Assembly: GCA_041687095.1 (NCBI GenBank)
Contig: JAWLCQ010000208.1
Location: forward strand, 1-7,760
Source: JAWLCQ01 sp041687095
GTDB lineage: Bacteria > Planctomycetota > Phycisphaerae > SM23-33
Length of the DNA stretch: 7,760 nt
Reading direction: 5' to 3'
The notes below the pieces were generated by a model. That model was not told where the DNA came from, did no database searches, and was given only the letters and a program-made list of their open reading frames with translations. Every line of letters begins with the position of its first letter. Within the stretch, counting starts at the first letter, position 1. Both the position numbers and the translations under genes were made by a program. Below, in pieces: positions 1 through 6,146 of this stretch.

Positions 1-54
1 CCCCCCCTCGGCCGCCCCCCCCCCGGCGGGGGGGGGGGGCCCCCCCCCCCCCGG
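1..54. repeat. G/C homopolymer block with self-complementary G12/C13 runs
   Basis: The sequence shows C7 at 1-7, C10 at 15-24, G12 at 28-39 and C13 at 40-52. The G12 and C13 runs abut and are fully complementary, so either strand could fold back on itself; the runs could also form G-quadruplex or i-motif structures. No coding sense is visible. Runs like these are often miscalled at contig ends, so their exact lengths should not be trusted. Whether this is a real locus or an assembly artefact cannot be told from the window. Confidence 0.7.
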
Positions 55-167
55 CGTCCGGGAGGGGCGAGGGGTGCCTCCGCGGCAGCGCCATTGGAGC
101 GCCCCGTTCGCGGCGGCCGCCGCCGCGATCAAAGCGCCGCCATAACGCTGTCGCGGAAGCGTTTGTA

Positions 168-204
168 GTCCTTCCAGGACGTTGGGGGTCAGGAGACCCC
201 CAAC
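168..204. terminator. Two adjacent perfect hairpins, possible terminator or REP-like element
   Basis: Positions 168-180 read GTCCT-TCC-AGGAC, a 5-bp stem with a 3-base loop. Directly next to it, 181-190 (GTTGGGGGTC) is the exact reverse complement of 195-204 (GACCCCCAAC), with the 4-base loop AGGA: a perfect 10-bp stem rich in G-C pairs. No run of T follows on either strand, so it is not a classical intrinsic terminator, although the stem strength would allow pausing or mRNA-end protection. It sits at the left edge of the tandem repeat block. The hairpins are certain; their role is inferred. Confidence 0.55.
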
Positions 205-206
205 GC

Positions 207-342
207 ACGCGCTCGGGGCGTCGCACACGCTCGGGGGGGCACGCGCTCGGGGCGTCCCACACGCTCGGGGGGGCATACGCTCGGGGCGTCCCACACGCTC
301 GGGGGGGCATACGCTCGGGGCGTCCCACGCGCTCCGGGCAGC
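207..342. repeat. Four copies of a 34-bp tandem repeat
   Basis: Units lie at 207-240, 241-274, 275-308 and 309-342. The middle two are nearly identical and the outer ones slightly diverged. Each unit holds two versions of a CGCTCGGGG core; successive cores are 18 then 16 bases apart, so the 34-bp unit looks like an older, roughly 17-bp duplication. G runs of 4 and 7 alternate along the plus strand, which makes a long-loop G-quadruplex conceivable. Degenerate traces continue to about 375. Because 34 is not a multiple of three, the repeat does not encode a repeated peptide. Confidence 0.8.
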
Positions 343-359
343 GCACACGCGCGGGGCAA

Positions 360-390
360 CGCAGGCGATTGGGGGCGGGGACCGCCTGCG
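360..390. other. 8-bp inverted repeat at the end of the repeat block
   Basis: CGCAGGCG at 360-367 is the exact reverse complement of CGCCTGCG at 383-390, with a 15-base G-rich loop between them. It follows the 34-bp repeats and lies about 115 bases before the first gene. It could be part of an upstream untranslated region or an operator. In DNA of this composition an 8-bp stem can arise by chance, so no role is claimed. Confidence 0.3.
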
Positions 391-504
391 CAAGCGCTAC
401 TCCGCCGGTCCGCTCCGCCGCCGCCCGCCCTGCCGCCTTCGGGCTCGGCCCGCTCCTGAAACTTCCGCGATCCCCAATCCGCAAATCGCCCCGGGTGTTG
501 TATC

Positions 505-1659
505 ATGGGATCCGTGGCACGTCGGAAAGGACACGGCGCCGAAGGCAAGGGTTCGCGCGGGCCCGCTCCCGCACCTCCCCGTCCGCTCCCATGGCGGCGG
601 AAGGTGCTGTACGCGCCCATTCCCCTGCTGGCGCTGCTGGCGGTGGTGCTGGGCGGGGTGGAGGTGGCCGTCCGCCTCCTCGTTCCCGCGCACCGGGACA
701 GCAGCGCGACGGCGGCGGGGTTCGTCGACCCCGACCCGGAGCTGCTGTGGCGGTTGCGGCCTCACGCGAGCGGGCCGCTGAAGACCAACGAACTGGGCTT
801 CCGCGACGGGCCCTATCGCTCCGCCGCCGACGCCAAGGTCCTCGTCCTGGGCGACTCGGTGACGTGGGGCGACGGGGTCCGGGACCCCTCGCGCGTCTAC
901 ACGGCCGTGCTGGAACACGCGCTCCAGGCCGCCGATCCCCACCGCACCTGCGAGGTCATCAACACGGGCGTTCCGGGCTACTCGACGTTCCAGCAGGGGG
1001 CGTACCTCCGCACGCGCGGGCTCGCCCTGAAGCCCCACGTCATCGTCCTGCAGTTCTGCCTCAACGACGTCGTGGAGCGGTATCACTCGGTGGCGTCGTA
1101 CGGGGGCGATAACGTCTTTCTGGGCGTGGACACCCGCCTGGGCGGGTCGGGCCTGCGCCCCTGGCTGATCCGCCACTCCCGCGCCGCCGAGCACCTCGCC
1201 CGCGCCCTCCAGCATCGCGCGCGGCGCCTGGAGGAGATGGAGGTTGAGAAGCTCGCCACGGACGATCCCAGCCCCGCGATCCTTGACGCCTGGGAGCAGG
1301 TCGAGCGCGAGCTGGACGAGATCCATGCCCTCGCCGCGCAGCACAACCTCCCGCTGCTGATCGCGATCTTCCCGTACCGGTTCCAGATGGAGGACCCGCC
1401 CGCCCTCCGCCAGCCGCAGGACCGCCTGCTGCAGTACGCTCGCGAGCGCGGGATCCCGTGCGTGGACCTGTTGCCGGCGTTCGCGATGGCCGCCGCGGGG
1501 GGTGGGCCTCCGCTGTTCGTCGATGAGAACCATCTGGGCCGCGAAGGCCACGCCCTGGCGGCCCGCGTGCTGGCGGTGCCCGTGCGCAGCCTGCTGGAGC
1601 GGGCCCGTCTCGCCGCCCCCGGCCCGTCGGGCCCGCGCCCCGCGGAGAGGACCCCATGA
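505..1659 (+). CDS. Membrane-anchored SGNH/GDSL hydrolase
   Basis: This 384-residue protein belongs to the SGNH/GDSL hydrolases, serine esterases or acetyl-transfer enzymes acting on lipids or glycans. Residues 1-33 are basic and proline-rich. Residues 34-60 form one hydrophobic membrane segment, so the catalytic part probably lies outside the cytoplasmic membrane. Family blocks are visible: GDSVTWG at 116-122 with nucleophile S118, NTGVPGYS at 153-160 (block II), LNDVV at 186-190 with N187 (block III), and DENH at 340-343, giving the DxxH pair D340 and H343. ATG 505 is the first start after an in-frame stop at 457-459; no clear ribosome binding site precedes it, and GTG 514 is possible. The stop overlaps the next gene as ATGA, so the two are co-transcribed and probably translationally coupled. 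The substrate is unknown. O-acetylation or de-acetylation of an exopolysaccharide is a reasonable guess, but no MBOAT partner lies inside the window. Confidence 0.9.
   Translation: MGSVARRKGHGAEGKGSRGPAPAPPRPLPWRRKVLYAPIPLLALLAVVLGGVEVAVRLLVPAHRDSSATAAGFVDPDPELLWRLRPHASGPLKTNELGFRDGPYRSAADAKVLVLGDSVTWGDGVRDPSRVYTAVLEHALQAADPHRTCEVINTGVPGYSTFQQGAYLRTRGLALKPHVIVLQFCLNDVVERYHSVASYGGDNVFLGVDTRLGGSGLRPWLIRHSRAAEHLARALQHRARRLEEMEVEKLATDDPSPAILDAWEQVERELDEIHALAAQHNLPLLIAIFPYRFQMEDPPALRQPQDRLLQYARERGIPCVDLLPAFAMAAAGGGPPLFVDENHLGREGHALAARVLAVPVRSLLERARLAAPGPSGPRPAERTP
1644..1650 (+). promoter_or_regulatory. Ribosome binding site of the second SGNH gene
   Basis: GGAGAGG lies five bases before ATG 1656, inside the last codons of the preceding gene. 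With the ATGA stop/start overlap it fixes the start of the second gene and supports coupled translation. Confidence 0.7.
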
Positions 1660-3026
1660 CGCCTCCCCACACAGCCCCGGAGGAGCGGGCCGCCACGGTC
1701 GCACCCCCGGCCCGCGCGAACGGTTCGCCCGACGCTTCCCCGCCCGGCCGCCCGAGGAGGCGGATCGGCGTGGGGCGGAAGGTGCTCTTTGCCCTCGTCC
1801 CCGCGCTGGCGCTGCTCCTGCTCGCGGAGGGGGGCCTGCGCGTGGGGGGCTACCGCAGCACGACGGCGGACCCGTACGAGAGCTTCGTGCTCCACCGCCC
1901 GCTGTTCGAGCGGGAGGGCGAGGTGTACCGCACGCGTGCGGAACGAACGCGCTTCTTCCATCCGCAGACGTTCCCCGCCGCCAAGCGGGCGGGGACGCGG
2001 CGGTACTTCGTGTTTGGGGGCTCGGTGACCTACGGGTGGGGCCTGCCCTCCCCCGCGAAGGAGACGTACGCGCACGTGCTTCGGAACCTGCTGCAGCAGG
2101 GGGGGCGCGGGGAGTTCGAGGACCTCAACGCCGGAGCCCCCTGCTACGCGAGCTACCGCCTGGTGGGGCTCGTCGAGGAGTGCGTGCAGTACGAGCCCGA
2201 CTTCATCGTCATCATGAGCGGGCACAACGAGTTCCTGGAGCCCCGGTACTACGCGGACCTGATGGCGAAGCAGGGCGGGGGGGCGGGGAGGCTGTGGCAC
2301 TCGCTGCGCCTCGTGCAGCTGGTGCAGGACGTGGGGTATCGGCTGCGGGGGGCGGACGAGGGCCCCGGGCGGAAAGCGGGCGAGGCGTTCCTGGTGGGGG
2401 AGGAGTTCGAGGGGACGCAGTACGTCGTCCGCGATCAGGCCGAGTTCCGCCACACCATCGAGCACTACGAGCGCAACCTCCGCCGCATGCTTGCCGCCGC
2501 CGAGGCCCGGGGCATCCCCGTCATCGTGTGCACCGTCCCGTCCAACCTCCGCGACTGCCCCCCCAACCACACCGAGCCCACCGGGACGATGAGCCTGCAG
2601 GAGATGCAGCGCAAGGGCCAGGACGTGCAGGCGCTGCTGGAGCGGAGGGAGTGGGCGCAGGTGCTGGCCGCCGTCGACGGCGTCCTGGCCATCGAGCCGC
2701 GGGCGGCGGCGTTCCACTACTGGCGGGGGGTGGCCCTGGACCGGATGGGGCGGTACGACGAGGCGCGGAAGCACTACCTGCTGGCGAAGGACCTCGACGG
2801 ATTCCCGCACCGGGCGATCTCGCCCTTCAACGACATCGTCCGCACCCTCGCCGCCGAGGGCAACGCGCACCTGTTCGACGCGGAGAAGCTCTTCGAGTCC
2901 TCCGCCCGCGACGGGCTGCCCGGGAACGACCTGTTCATCGACAACTGCCACCCCAGCGCCCAGGGGCACCGGCTGTTGGCGGAGGGGTTGCGGGACGTCG
3001 TGGTGCGGGCAGGGCTGGGGCGGTAG
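1656..3026 (+). CDS. Membrane-anchored SGNH hydrolase with TPR-like insert
   Basis: This 456-residue paralogue of the gene before it has the same plan: a basic, proline-rich N-terminus (1-41) with a GRKVLF motif like the RRKVLY of its neighbour, one membrane segment at about 42-62, then an extracytoplasmic SGNH domain. Block I reads FGGSVTYGWG (120-129), with Gly in place of the usual Asp before the nucleophile S123. Block II is NAGAPCYAS (158-166), block III is SGHNEF (188-193), and block V is DNCH (429-432), giving D429 and H432. Residues about 320-385 form an insert resembling a tetratricopeptide unit (FHYWRGVALDRMGRYDEA at 353-370), placed between the core and block V. Such proteins with the SGHNE motif are widespread, but their substrate is mostly undefined. 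The start is supported by GGAGAGG five bases upstream and the ATGA overlap. A protein-binding role for the TPR part is inferred. Confidence 0.9.
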   Translation: MTPPHTAPEERAATVAPPARANGSPDASPPGRPRRRIGVGRKVLFALVPALALLLLAEGGLRVGGYRSTTADPYESFVLHRPLFEREGEVYRTRAERTRFFHPQTFPAAKRAGTRRYFVFGGSVTYGWGLPSPAKETYAHVLRNLLQQGGRGEFEDLNAGAPCYASYRLVGLVEECVQYEPDFIVIMSGHNEFLEPRYYADLMAKQGGGAGRLWHSLRLVQLVQDVGYRLRGADEGPGRKAGEAFLVGEEFEGTQYVVRDQAEFRHTIEHYERNLRRMLAAAEARGIPVIVCTVPSNLRDCPPNHTEPTGTMSLQEMQRKGQDVQALLERREWAQVLAAVDGVLAIEPRAAAFHYWRGVALDRMGRYDEARKHYLLAKDLDGFPHRAISPFNDIVRTLAAEGNAHLFDAEKLFESSARDGLPGNDLFIDNCHPSAQGHRLLAEGLRDVVVRAGLGR

Positions 3027-3071
3027 GGGCACTGGCCTTTCTACGGATTCCAGTTAAGCCACGCGCAGGTG

Positions 3072-3117
3072 CCACGCGTGGGTGCCGTGGTTTGCGAAGC
3101 GCAGCGGAGCAACCACG
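3072..3117. repeat. Palindrome plus hairpin, possible REP-like unit
   Basis: CCACGCGTGG at 3072-3081 is a perfect 10-base palindrome. Just after it, CGTGGTTTGC (3086-3095) pairs with GCAACCACG (3109-3117) as a 9-bp stem with one bulged T and a 13-base loop. Two palindromes so close together in a gene-free gap resemble repetitive extragenic palindromes. Copy number in the genome would decide this and cannot be seen here. Confidence 0.45.
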
Positions 3118-3163
3118 TCCCATCGACACGGCCTGCGAATCACCTGGGAGGCGTACTACACAT

Positions 3164-3245
3164 CCTGCAAAGCAGGCAGGGATGCAGGGGATGCACGGGA
3201 TGAGAGTTTCTTCGCTCCGATCCCTTGCATCCCCTGCATCCCTGC
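3164..3245. terminator. Long hairpin between convergent genes, likely bidirectional terminator or mobile palindrome
   Basis: The left arm 3176-3201 and the right arm 3220-3245 are reverse complements at 25 of 26 positions, with one C/A mismatch at 3196. The loop is 18 bases (3202-3219). Each arm is itself made of short direct repeats: GGGATGCA recurs in the left arm and ATCCC-TGC in the right. A further small hairpin, CCTGC-AAA-GCAGG (3164-3176), touches the left arm. Short T-rich stretches follow on both sides (CTTTCT on plus, GCTTTG on minus). The place between two convergent genes fits a two-way terminator. The repetitive build and length are more than a terminator needs and suggest a dispersed palindromic element. 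Confidence 0.6.
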
Positions 3246-3298
3246 TTTCTCGGGAAGGGAAGACGCGTGGTGTAGACACCGTTGCAGTAGGGGGGGGG

Positions 3299-4405
3299 TT
3301 ACGGCGCGGCGTCCTCGTTTTCGGGCTCGCCCTCTTCCTCGGGGCGTTCGATGGTCTCGTACTTGCACACGCAGTCGTGGAGCTGTCCCCCGAGGCGGGA
3401 GGCGACGCGGGGGTCCTTGATGAGGGCGAGCTTGAGCGAGTCGACGGAGAAGCGGGTGTGGAAGTTGGACTCGACGGCCCGGCCCATGCCTTCGACGATG
3501 ACGAGTTCGGCGCCTTGGGCGGCCTCGTTGAGTTCGTCGGAGACCTCGGACAGGTCGAGGAGGGCGACGCTGCTGCCGGTGGAGACGACCTCGATCATCT
3601 GCCCGTCGATGAGGGCCGTGAGGTCGAGGTCGACGGCGGCGAGCTGCTCGACGACGTCGACGGTCTCATCGACGGTCATGTCGTTGAGGGCGGCGCGTTC
3701 GTTGGCGGCGAGGACGATCTGGGTTCCGGCGAGGGCGAGTTCGCGGACGAAGGGCATGAGGCCCAGGACGAAGTCGCTGCCGGCGTTGTCGACGAAGACG
3801 ACCGCGCGGGCCCACTTGGCGGGGGGGCCCCCGAGCAGGTCGTTGAGGAGGGCGTCGAAGTCGTCCACCAGCCAGGGGCGGGGCTTCATCGCGTCCAGGG
3901 TCGCCAGGAAGTCCTCGGTGCGGCGAGAGGTGTGCCCGTTCCCGACGGCGCCGAGGTCGAAGGCGTTGCCCGCGAAGACGCACTGGACGAGGTGCAGCCA
4001 CTTCTGCTCGTCGTCCATGAGGTGGAGCTTCTTGACGGTCTGGGGGTAGAGGTCGATGGCGGCGGAGGTCTCCTGCTCCTTCACCCGCTTGTAGGGGTCG
4101 GTGATGCGGTGGCGGCGGAGGATGTCCTCCCGGAGGCGGTTGAGGCGGAGGATGTTGAGGGGGGGTTCCCCGTCGCGCGGGGGGGCGGTGCGGAGTTGCT
4201 CGATGGCCTTGAGGAACTCGTCCTTCGCCAGGGAGATCTGGCGGGCGGCCCCGCGCCCCATCGATTCCAGCGCGTGGGCGGCGAGGTCATCGAAGTGGCC
4301 GGCGAAGCGGTCCAGCCAGTAGGTTCGCAGCCCCTGGTCGGTCGAGAGGTCGAGGTCGTCCGCGGTGTAGCCCTGGAGGTCCTGGAGGAGGCAGAAGTGG
4401 CTCAT
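3299..4405 (-). CDS. DUF89 damage-control phosphatase, PANK4-like (subfamily II)
   Basis: This 368-residue protein matches the DUF89/ARMT1-type metal-dependent phosphatases, closest in motifs to the C-terminal phosphatase domain of human PANK4, which removes phosphate from 4'-phosphopantetheine or its damaged forms and so limits CoA synthesis. GNAFD lies at 146-150. FVDNAGSD (204-211) supplies D206 and N207, and NERAALND (235-242) supplies D242. The 36-residue spacing from D206 to D242 equals that between the PANK4 metal ligands as I recall them (D623, N624, D659). The subfamily II signature EGMGR is at 305-309 and a conserved CKYE at 347-350. The kinase half of PANK4 is absent; the tail (351-368) is acidic. 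ATG 4405 has a GGAAAGGA sequence two bases upstream, a rather short spacing. A good promoter lies about 90 bases upstream inside the previous gene. The protein is probably cytoplasmic. The family is firm; the exact substrate is inferred. Confidence 0.9.
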   Translation of the reverse strand: MSHFCLLQDLQGYTADDLDLSTDQGLRTYWLDRFAGHFDDLAAHALESMGRGAARQISLAKDEFLKAIEQLRTAPPRDGEPPLNILRLNRLREDILRRHRITDPYKRVKEQETSAAIDLYPQTVKKLHLMDDEQKWLHLVQCVFAGNAFDLGAVGNGHTSRRTEDFLATLDAMKPRPWLVDDFDALLNDLLGGPPAKWARAVVFVDNAGSDFVLGLMPFVRELALAGTQIVLAANERAALNDMTVDETVDVVEQLAAVDLDLTALIDGQMIEVVSTGSSVALLDLSEVSDELNEAAQGAELVIVEGMGRAVESNFHTRFSVDSLKLALIKDPRVASRLGGQLHDCVCKYETIERPEEEGEPENEDAAP

Positions 4406-4434
4406 GGTCCTTTCCGTGCGCGCAACGCAGTCAT
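4402..4434 (-). CDS. Possible 10-codon upstream ORF
   Basis: ATG 4434-4432 opens a frame reading MTALRARKGP, whose TGA overlaps the start of the DUF89 gene as ATGA. It contains the GGAAAGGA that serves as ribosome binding site for the main gene. Such an arrangement could couple translation of leader and gene. No ribosome binding site is visible before this ATG, and so short a frame can occur by chance, so it is recorded as a possibility only. Confidence 0.2.
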   Translation of the reverse strand: MTALRARKGP

Positions 4435-4496
4435 GGGTTAGGGTGAGGTCGAGTTGGTTGGTGGCCGCTCACAACGCTATGCCCTTCCGGGAACGC

Positions 4497-4527
4497 ATTA
4501 TAGAACACGCATGACGACCAGTGTCAA
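4497..4527 (-). promoter_or_regulatory. Sigma-70-like promoter of the DUF89 gene
   Basis: On the minus strand TTGACA (4527-4522) and TATAAT (4502-4497) both match the consensus perfectly, separated by 19 bases, two more than ideal. Transcription would start near 4490 and leave a leader of about 85 bases. The -10 box contains the TAA stop of the PP2C gene, and the -35 box lies in codons for its conserved DDLTL motif, so part of the match may be forced by the protein sequence. Confidence 0.5.
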
Positions 4528-6072
4528 GTCATCGAATCGCGTCTGCAGGCCGGCGAAGCGGCGCATCTCCCACAGGACGTGCCGCGCGATGGCCTGCGCG
4601 TCGAATCCCTGGGCGATGGCGGCGCGGGCGGCGGACTCGATCCGTTCACGCCCGAAGGATTCATCGGCGAAATTCATGCACTCCGACAGCCCGTCGGTGT
4701 ACAGCAGCACGATGTCCCCGTGCCGCAGGTCGTAGTGCGTGTGCGTCCAGCGCTGGTCGGCGTCGAGCCCCAGGACCGGCCCCCCGGTGGTCAGGTGGCA
4801 CACCTGCCCGTCGCGGAACAGCAGCGGGGAGGGGTGTCCGGCGTTGGCGTAGGTCATCCGCAGCGTCTTGCCGTCGATCACCGCGTAGAAGAGCGTGGCG
4901 AAGTCGCTGTCCTGCGCGACGGCGAACAGGTCGCTGTTGACGCGGTCCAGGACGGTGGTCATCGCGTAGATGCTTGACGCGTGCGCCCGCAGCGACGCGC
5001 GGATCGACGCCATCAGCAGCGACGCCCGCACGCCCTTGCCCACCACGTCGCAGACGACGATGGCGAGGTTGTTTCCGGGCAGCGGGATGAAGTCGTAGAA
5101 GTCGCCCCCCAGCTCGAAGCACGGGACGTACACCGCCCCGAAGTCGAAGCCCTCGAAGTCCTTCGGGGCCGGGGGCGTCATCCGCCGCTGGACCTCGGCG
5201 GCCGTCCGCATGTGCCGCCGGAGGTCGGCGGCCTCGTCGGCCTGGTCGCGGAGGCGGGCGTTGGCGATGGCCCCGGCGGCCTGGGCGGCGATGGACTGGA
5301 GGAGGGAGACCTCGAACCAGTTGAACTCGTAGTGGCGGTCCATGTAGACGTGGATCACGCCCTCGGGGCGGTCCTTGTACGTCATGGGGGCGCACAGGGC
5401 GCTGACGATGCCCTCGGCCTTCGCCTCCTTGGGGTACATCACGCGGGTGTCGGTGGTCTCGTCGGCGATGTAGACGCACTGGCGGCTTTGGAGGGCCTCG
5501 GAGTCGATGCGGGACTGCGACAGGAGGATGGGGCCCTTCTGGAGGTACTCGGGGGAGAGGTTGGCGACGGCCTGGATGGCGAGTTCGGTGCGGTCGTCGT
5601 TGAGCAGGCGGATGGTGCAGCCCCGCGCGCGGAGGGCCCGCACCACGGTCTGCGCCACCAGGTCCAGCAGCGACTGCAGGTCCCGCTGGGCGGAGAACTC
5701 GGCGGTGAGGGCGAACAGCGTCGCCAGTTCGCCCGCGCGGAAGCGGAGCTGCTGCTCCCCGACGCAGAGGCGGGCGGCGAGGTCGGCCATCACGGTGAGG
5801 GACCGCTGGTGCTGCTCGCGGGCGGGCGGGTCGTTCGCCTCCCCGTTGAGCGGGGAGCGGAGGCGGGCCACCACGTTTCCGTCGAGCAGGACGGGGGCGT
5901 CGAGGAAGGCCTCCGCCTCCCCCGCCAACACCGTCCCCGCCTCCCCGACCTCCGCGGGCAGGATGGGGGTTCCGTCGGGGCGGCAGATCCGCACGGGCAG
6001 GTCGGTCGCACGTTCATAGGACGTCTGCAGGTTCCGGATGGCCTGCAGGTCGAGGTAGTCGGTCAACTGCAT
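4498..6072 (-). CDS. GAF-domain SpoIIE/RsbU-type PP2C serine phosphatase
   Basis: This 524-residue cytoplasmic signalling protein ends in a SpoIIE-type PP2C domain, the class that removes phosphate from anti-anti-sigma (STAS) proteins in partner-switching stress pathways. Residues about 1-75 (LTDYLDL start, VRICRPDGTPI, DAPVLLDGNVVARL) look like a shortened PocR-type ligand-binding domain lacking the usual cysteine-rich middle. Residues about 110-275 form a GAF domain. A helical linker with AAEVQRRMTPP (291-301) leads into the phosphatase domain, about 302-524. Metal ligands are visible: D324 in LGGDFYDF, D342 in CDVVGKG, D460 in YTDGLSE and D514 in FDDLTL; NAGHPSPLL (410-418) is also typical. 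No membrane segment is seen. ATG 6072 is chosen because homology begins there; ATG 6132 or 6204 would add 20 or 44 unconserved residues reaching into the rhaI promoter. No clear ribosome binding site precedes any of them. No STAS or anti-sigma partner lies in the window. Confidence 0.9.
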   Translation of the reverse strand: MQLTDYLDLQAIRNLQTSYERATDLPVRICRPDGTPILPAEVGEAGTVLAGEAEAFLDAPVLLDGNVVARLRSPLNGEANDPPAREQHQRSLTVMADLAARLCVGEQQLRFRAGELATLFALTAEFSAQRDLQSLLDLVAQTVVRALRARGCTIRLLNDDRTELAIQAVANLSPEYLQKGPILLSQSRIDSEALQSRQCVYIADETTDTRVMYPKEAKAEGIVSALCAPMTYKDRPEGVIHVYMDRHYEFNWFEVSLLQSIAAQAAGAIANARLRDQADEAADLRRHMRTAAEVQRRMTPPAPKDFEGFDFGAVYVPCFELGGDFYDFIPLPGNNLAIVVCDVVGKGVRASLLMASIRASLRAHASSIYAMTTVLDRVNSDLFAVAQDSDFATLFYAVIDGKTLRMTYANAGHPSPLLFRDGQVCHLTTGGPVLGLDADQRWTHTHYDLRHGDIVLLYTDGLSECMNFADESFGRERIESAARAAIAQGFDAQAIARHVLWEMRRFAGLQTRFDDLTLVVMRVL

Positions 6073-6146
6073 GAGTGTATCCGCTGGGGGGTTTCCGGCA
6101 TCCCTGCCGGGCCCGTACTTCCTTCCATTCATGCCGCGCAACGCCG

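Larger units (their letters stand above)
55..504. other. Leader region without a supported gene
   Basis: No convincing gene lies here. Open frames that cross it run through a 34-bp tandem repeat, which changes frame with every copy, so they are not real. One minus-strand stretch from about 179 down to a TGA at 131-129 reads SWKDYKRFRDSVMAAL, which looks protein-like, but a TGA at 191-189 closes the frame just upstream. It is at best a remnant of a gene end. The region holds two adjacent hairpins (168-180, 181-204), the tandem repeat (207-342) and a third hairpin (360-367 with 383-390). In the frame of the first gene a TGA lies at 457-459, and no start occurs between it and ATG 505. A TATCAT box at 501-506 resembles a -10 element but has no good -35 partner. 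Confidence 0.5.
3027..3298. other. Convergent intergenic region with palindromic elements
   Basis: The region separates the ends of a plus-strand and a minus-strand gene. No open frame in it looks like a gene. It carries a short hairpin pair (3072-3117) and a long near-perfect palindrome (3164-3245). A G9 run (3290-3298) touches the stop codon of the DUF89 gene, so that transcript would carry C9 directly after its stop. Confidence 0.7.

Noticed and set aside
129..179. Minus-strand gene end reading WKDYKRFRDSVMAAL
   Set aside because: A stop codon at 191-189 limits it to under 20 codons, with no start and no recognisable family; at most a remnant.
207..342. CRISPR array
   Set aside because: The units are directly adjacent, with no unique spacers between them and no cas genes nearby.
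182..781. Open frame through the tandem repeats
   Set aside because: The 34-bp unit changes frame with each copy, and the frame runs into the SGNH gene out of phase, so it is not a gene.
1083..3032. A 649-codon open frame on the minus strand opposite the SGNH genes
   Set aside because: It is antisense to two proteins with complete catalytic motifs, and its translation is rich in P, R, H and L without domain features.
1502..4441. A 979-codon open frame on the plus strand crossing several genes
   Set aside because: It overlaps the second SGNH gene in another frame and lies antisense to the DUF89 gene. Its translation is low-complexity (G, A, R, E, V) with no motifs. Long open shadow frames are expected at this GC content.
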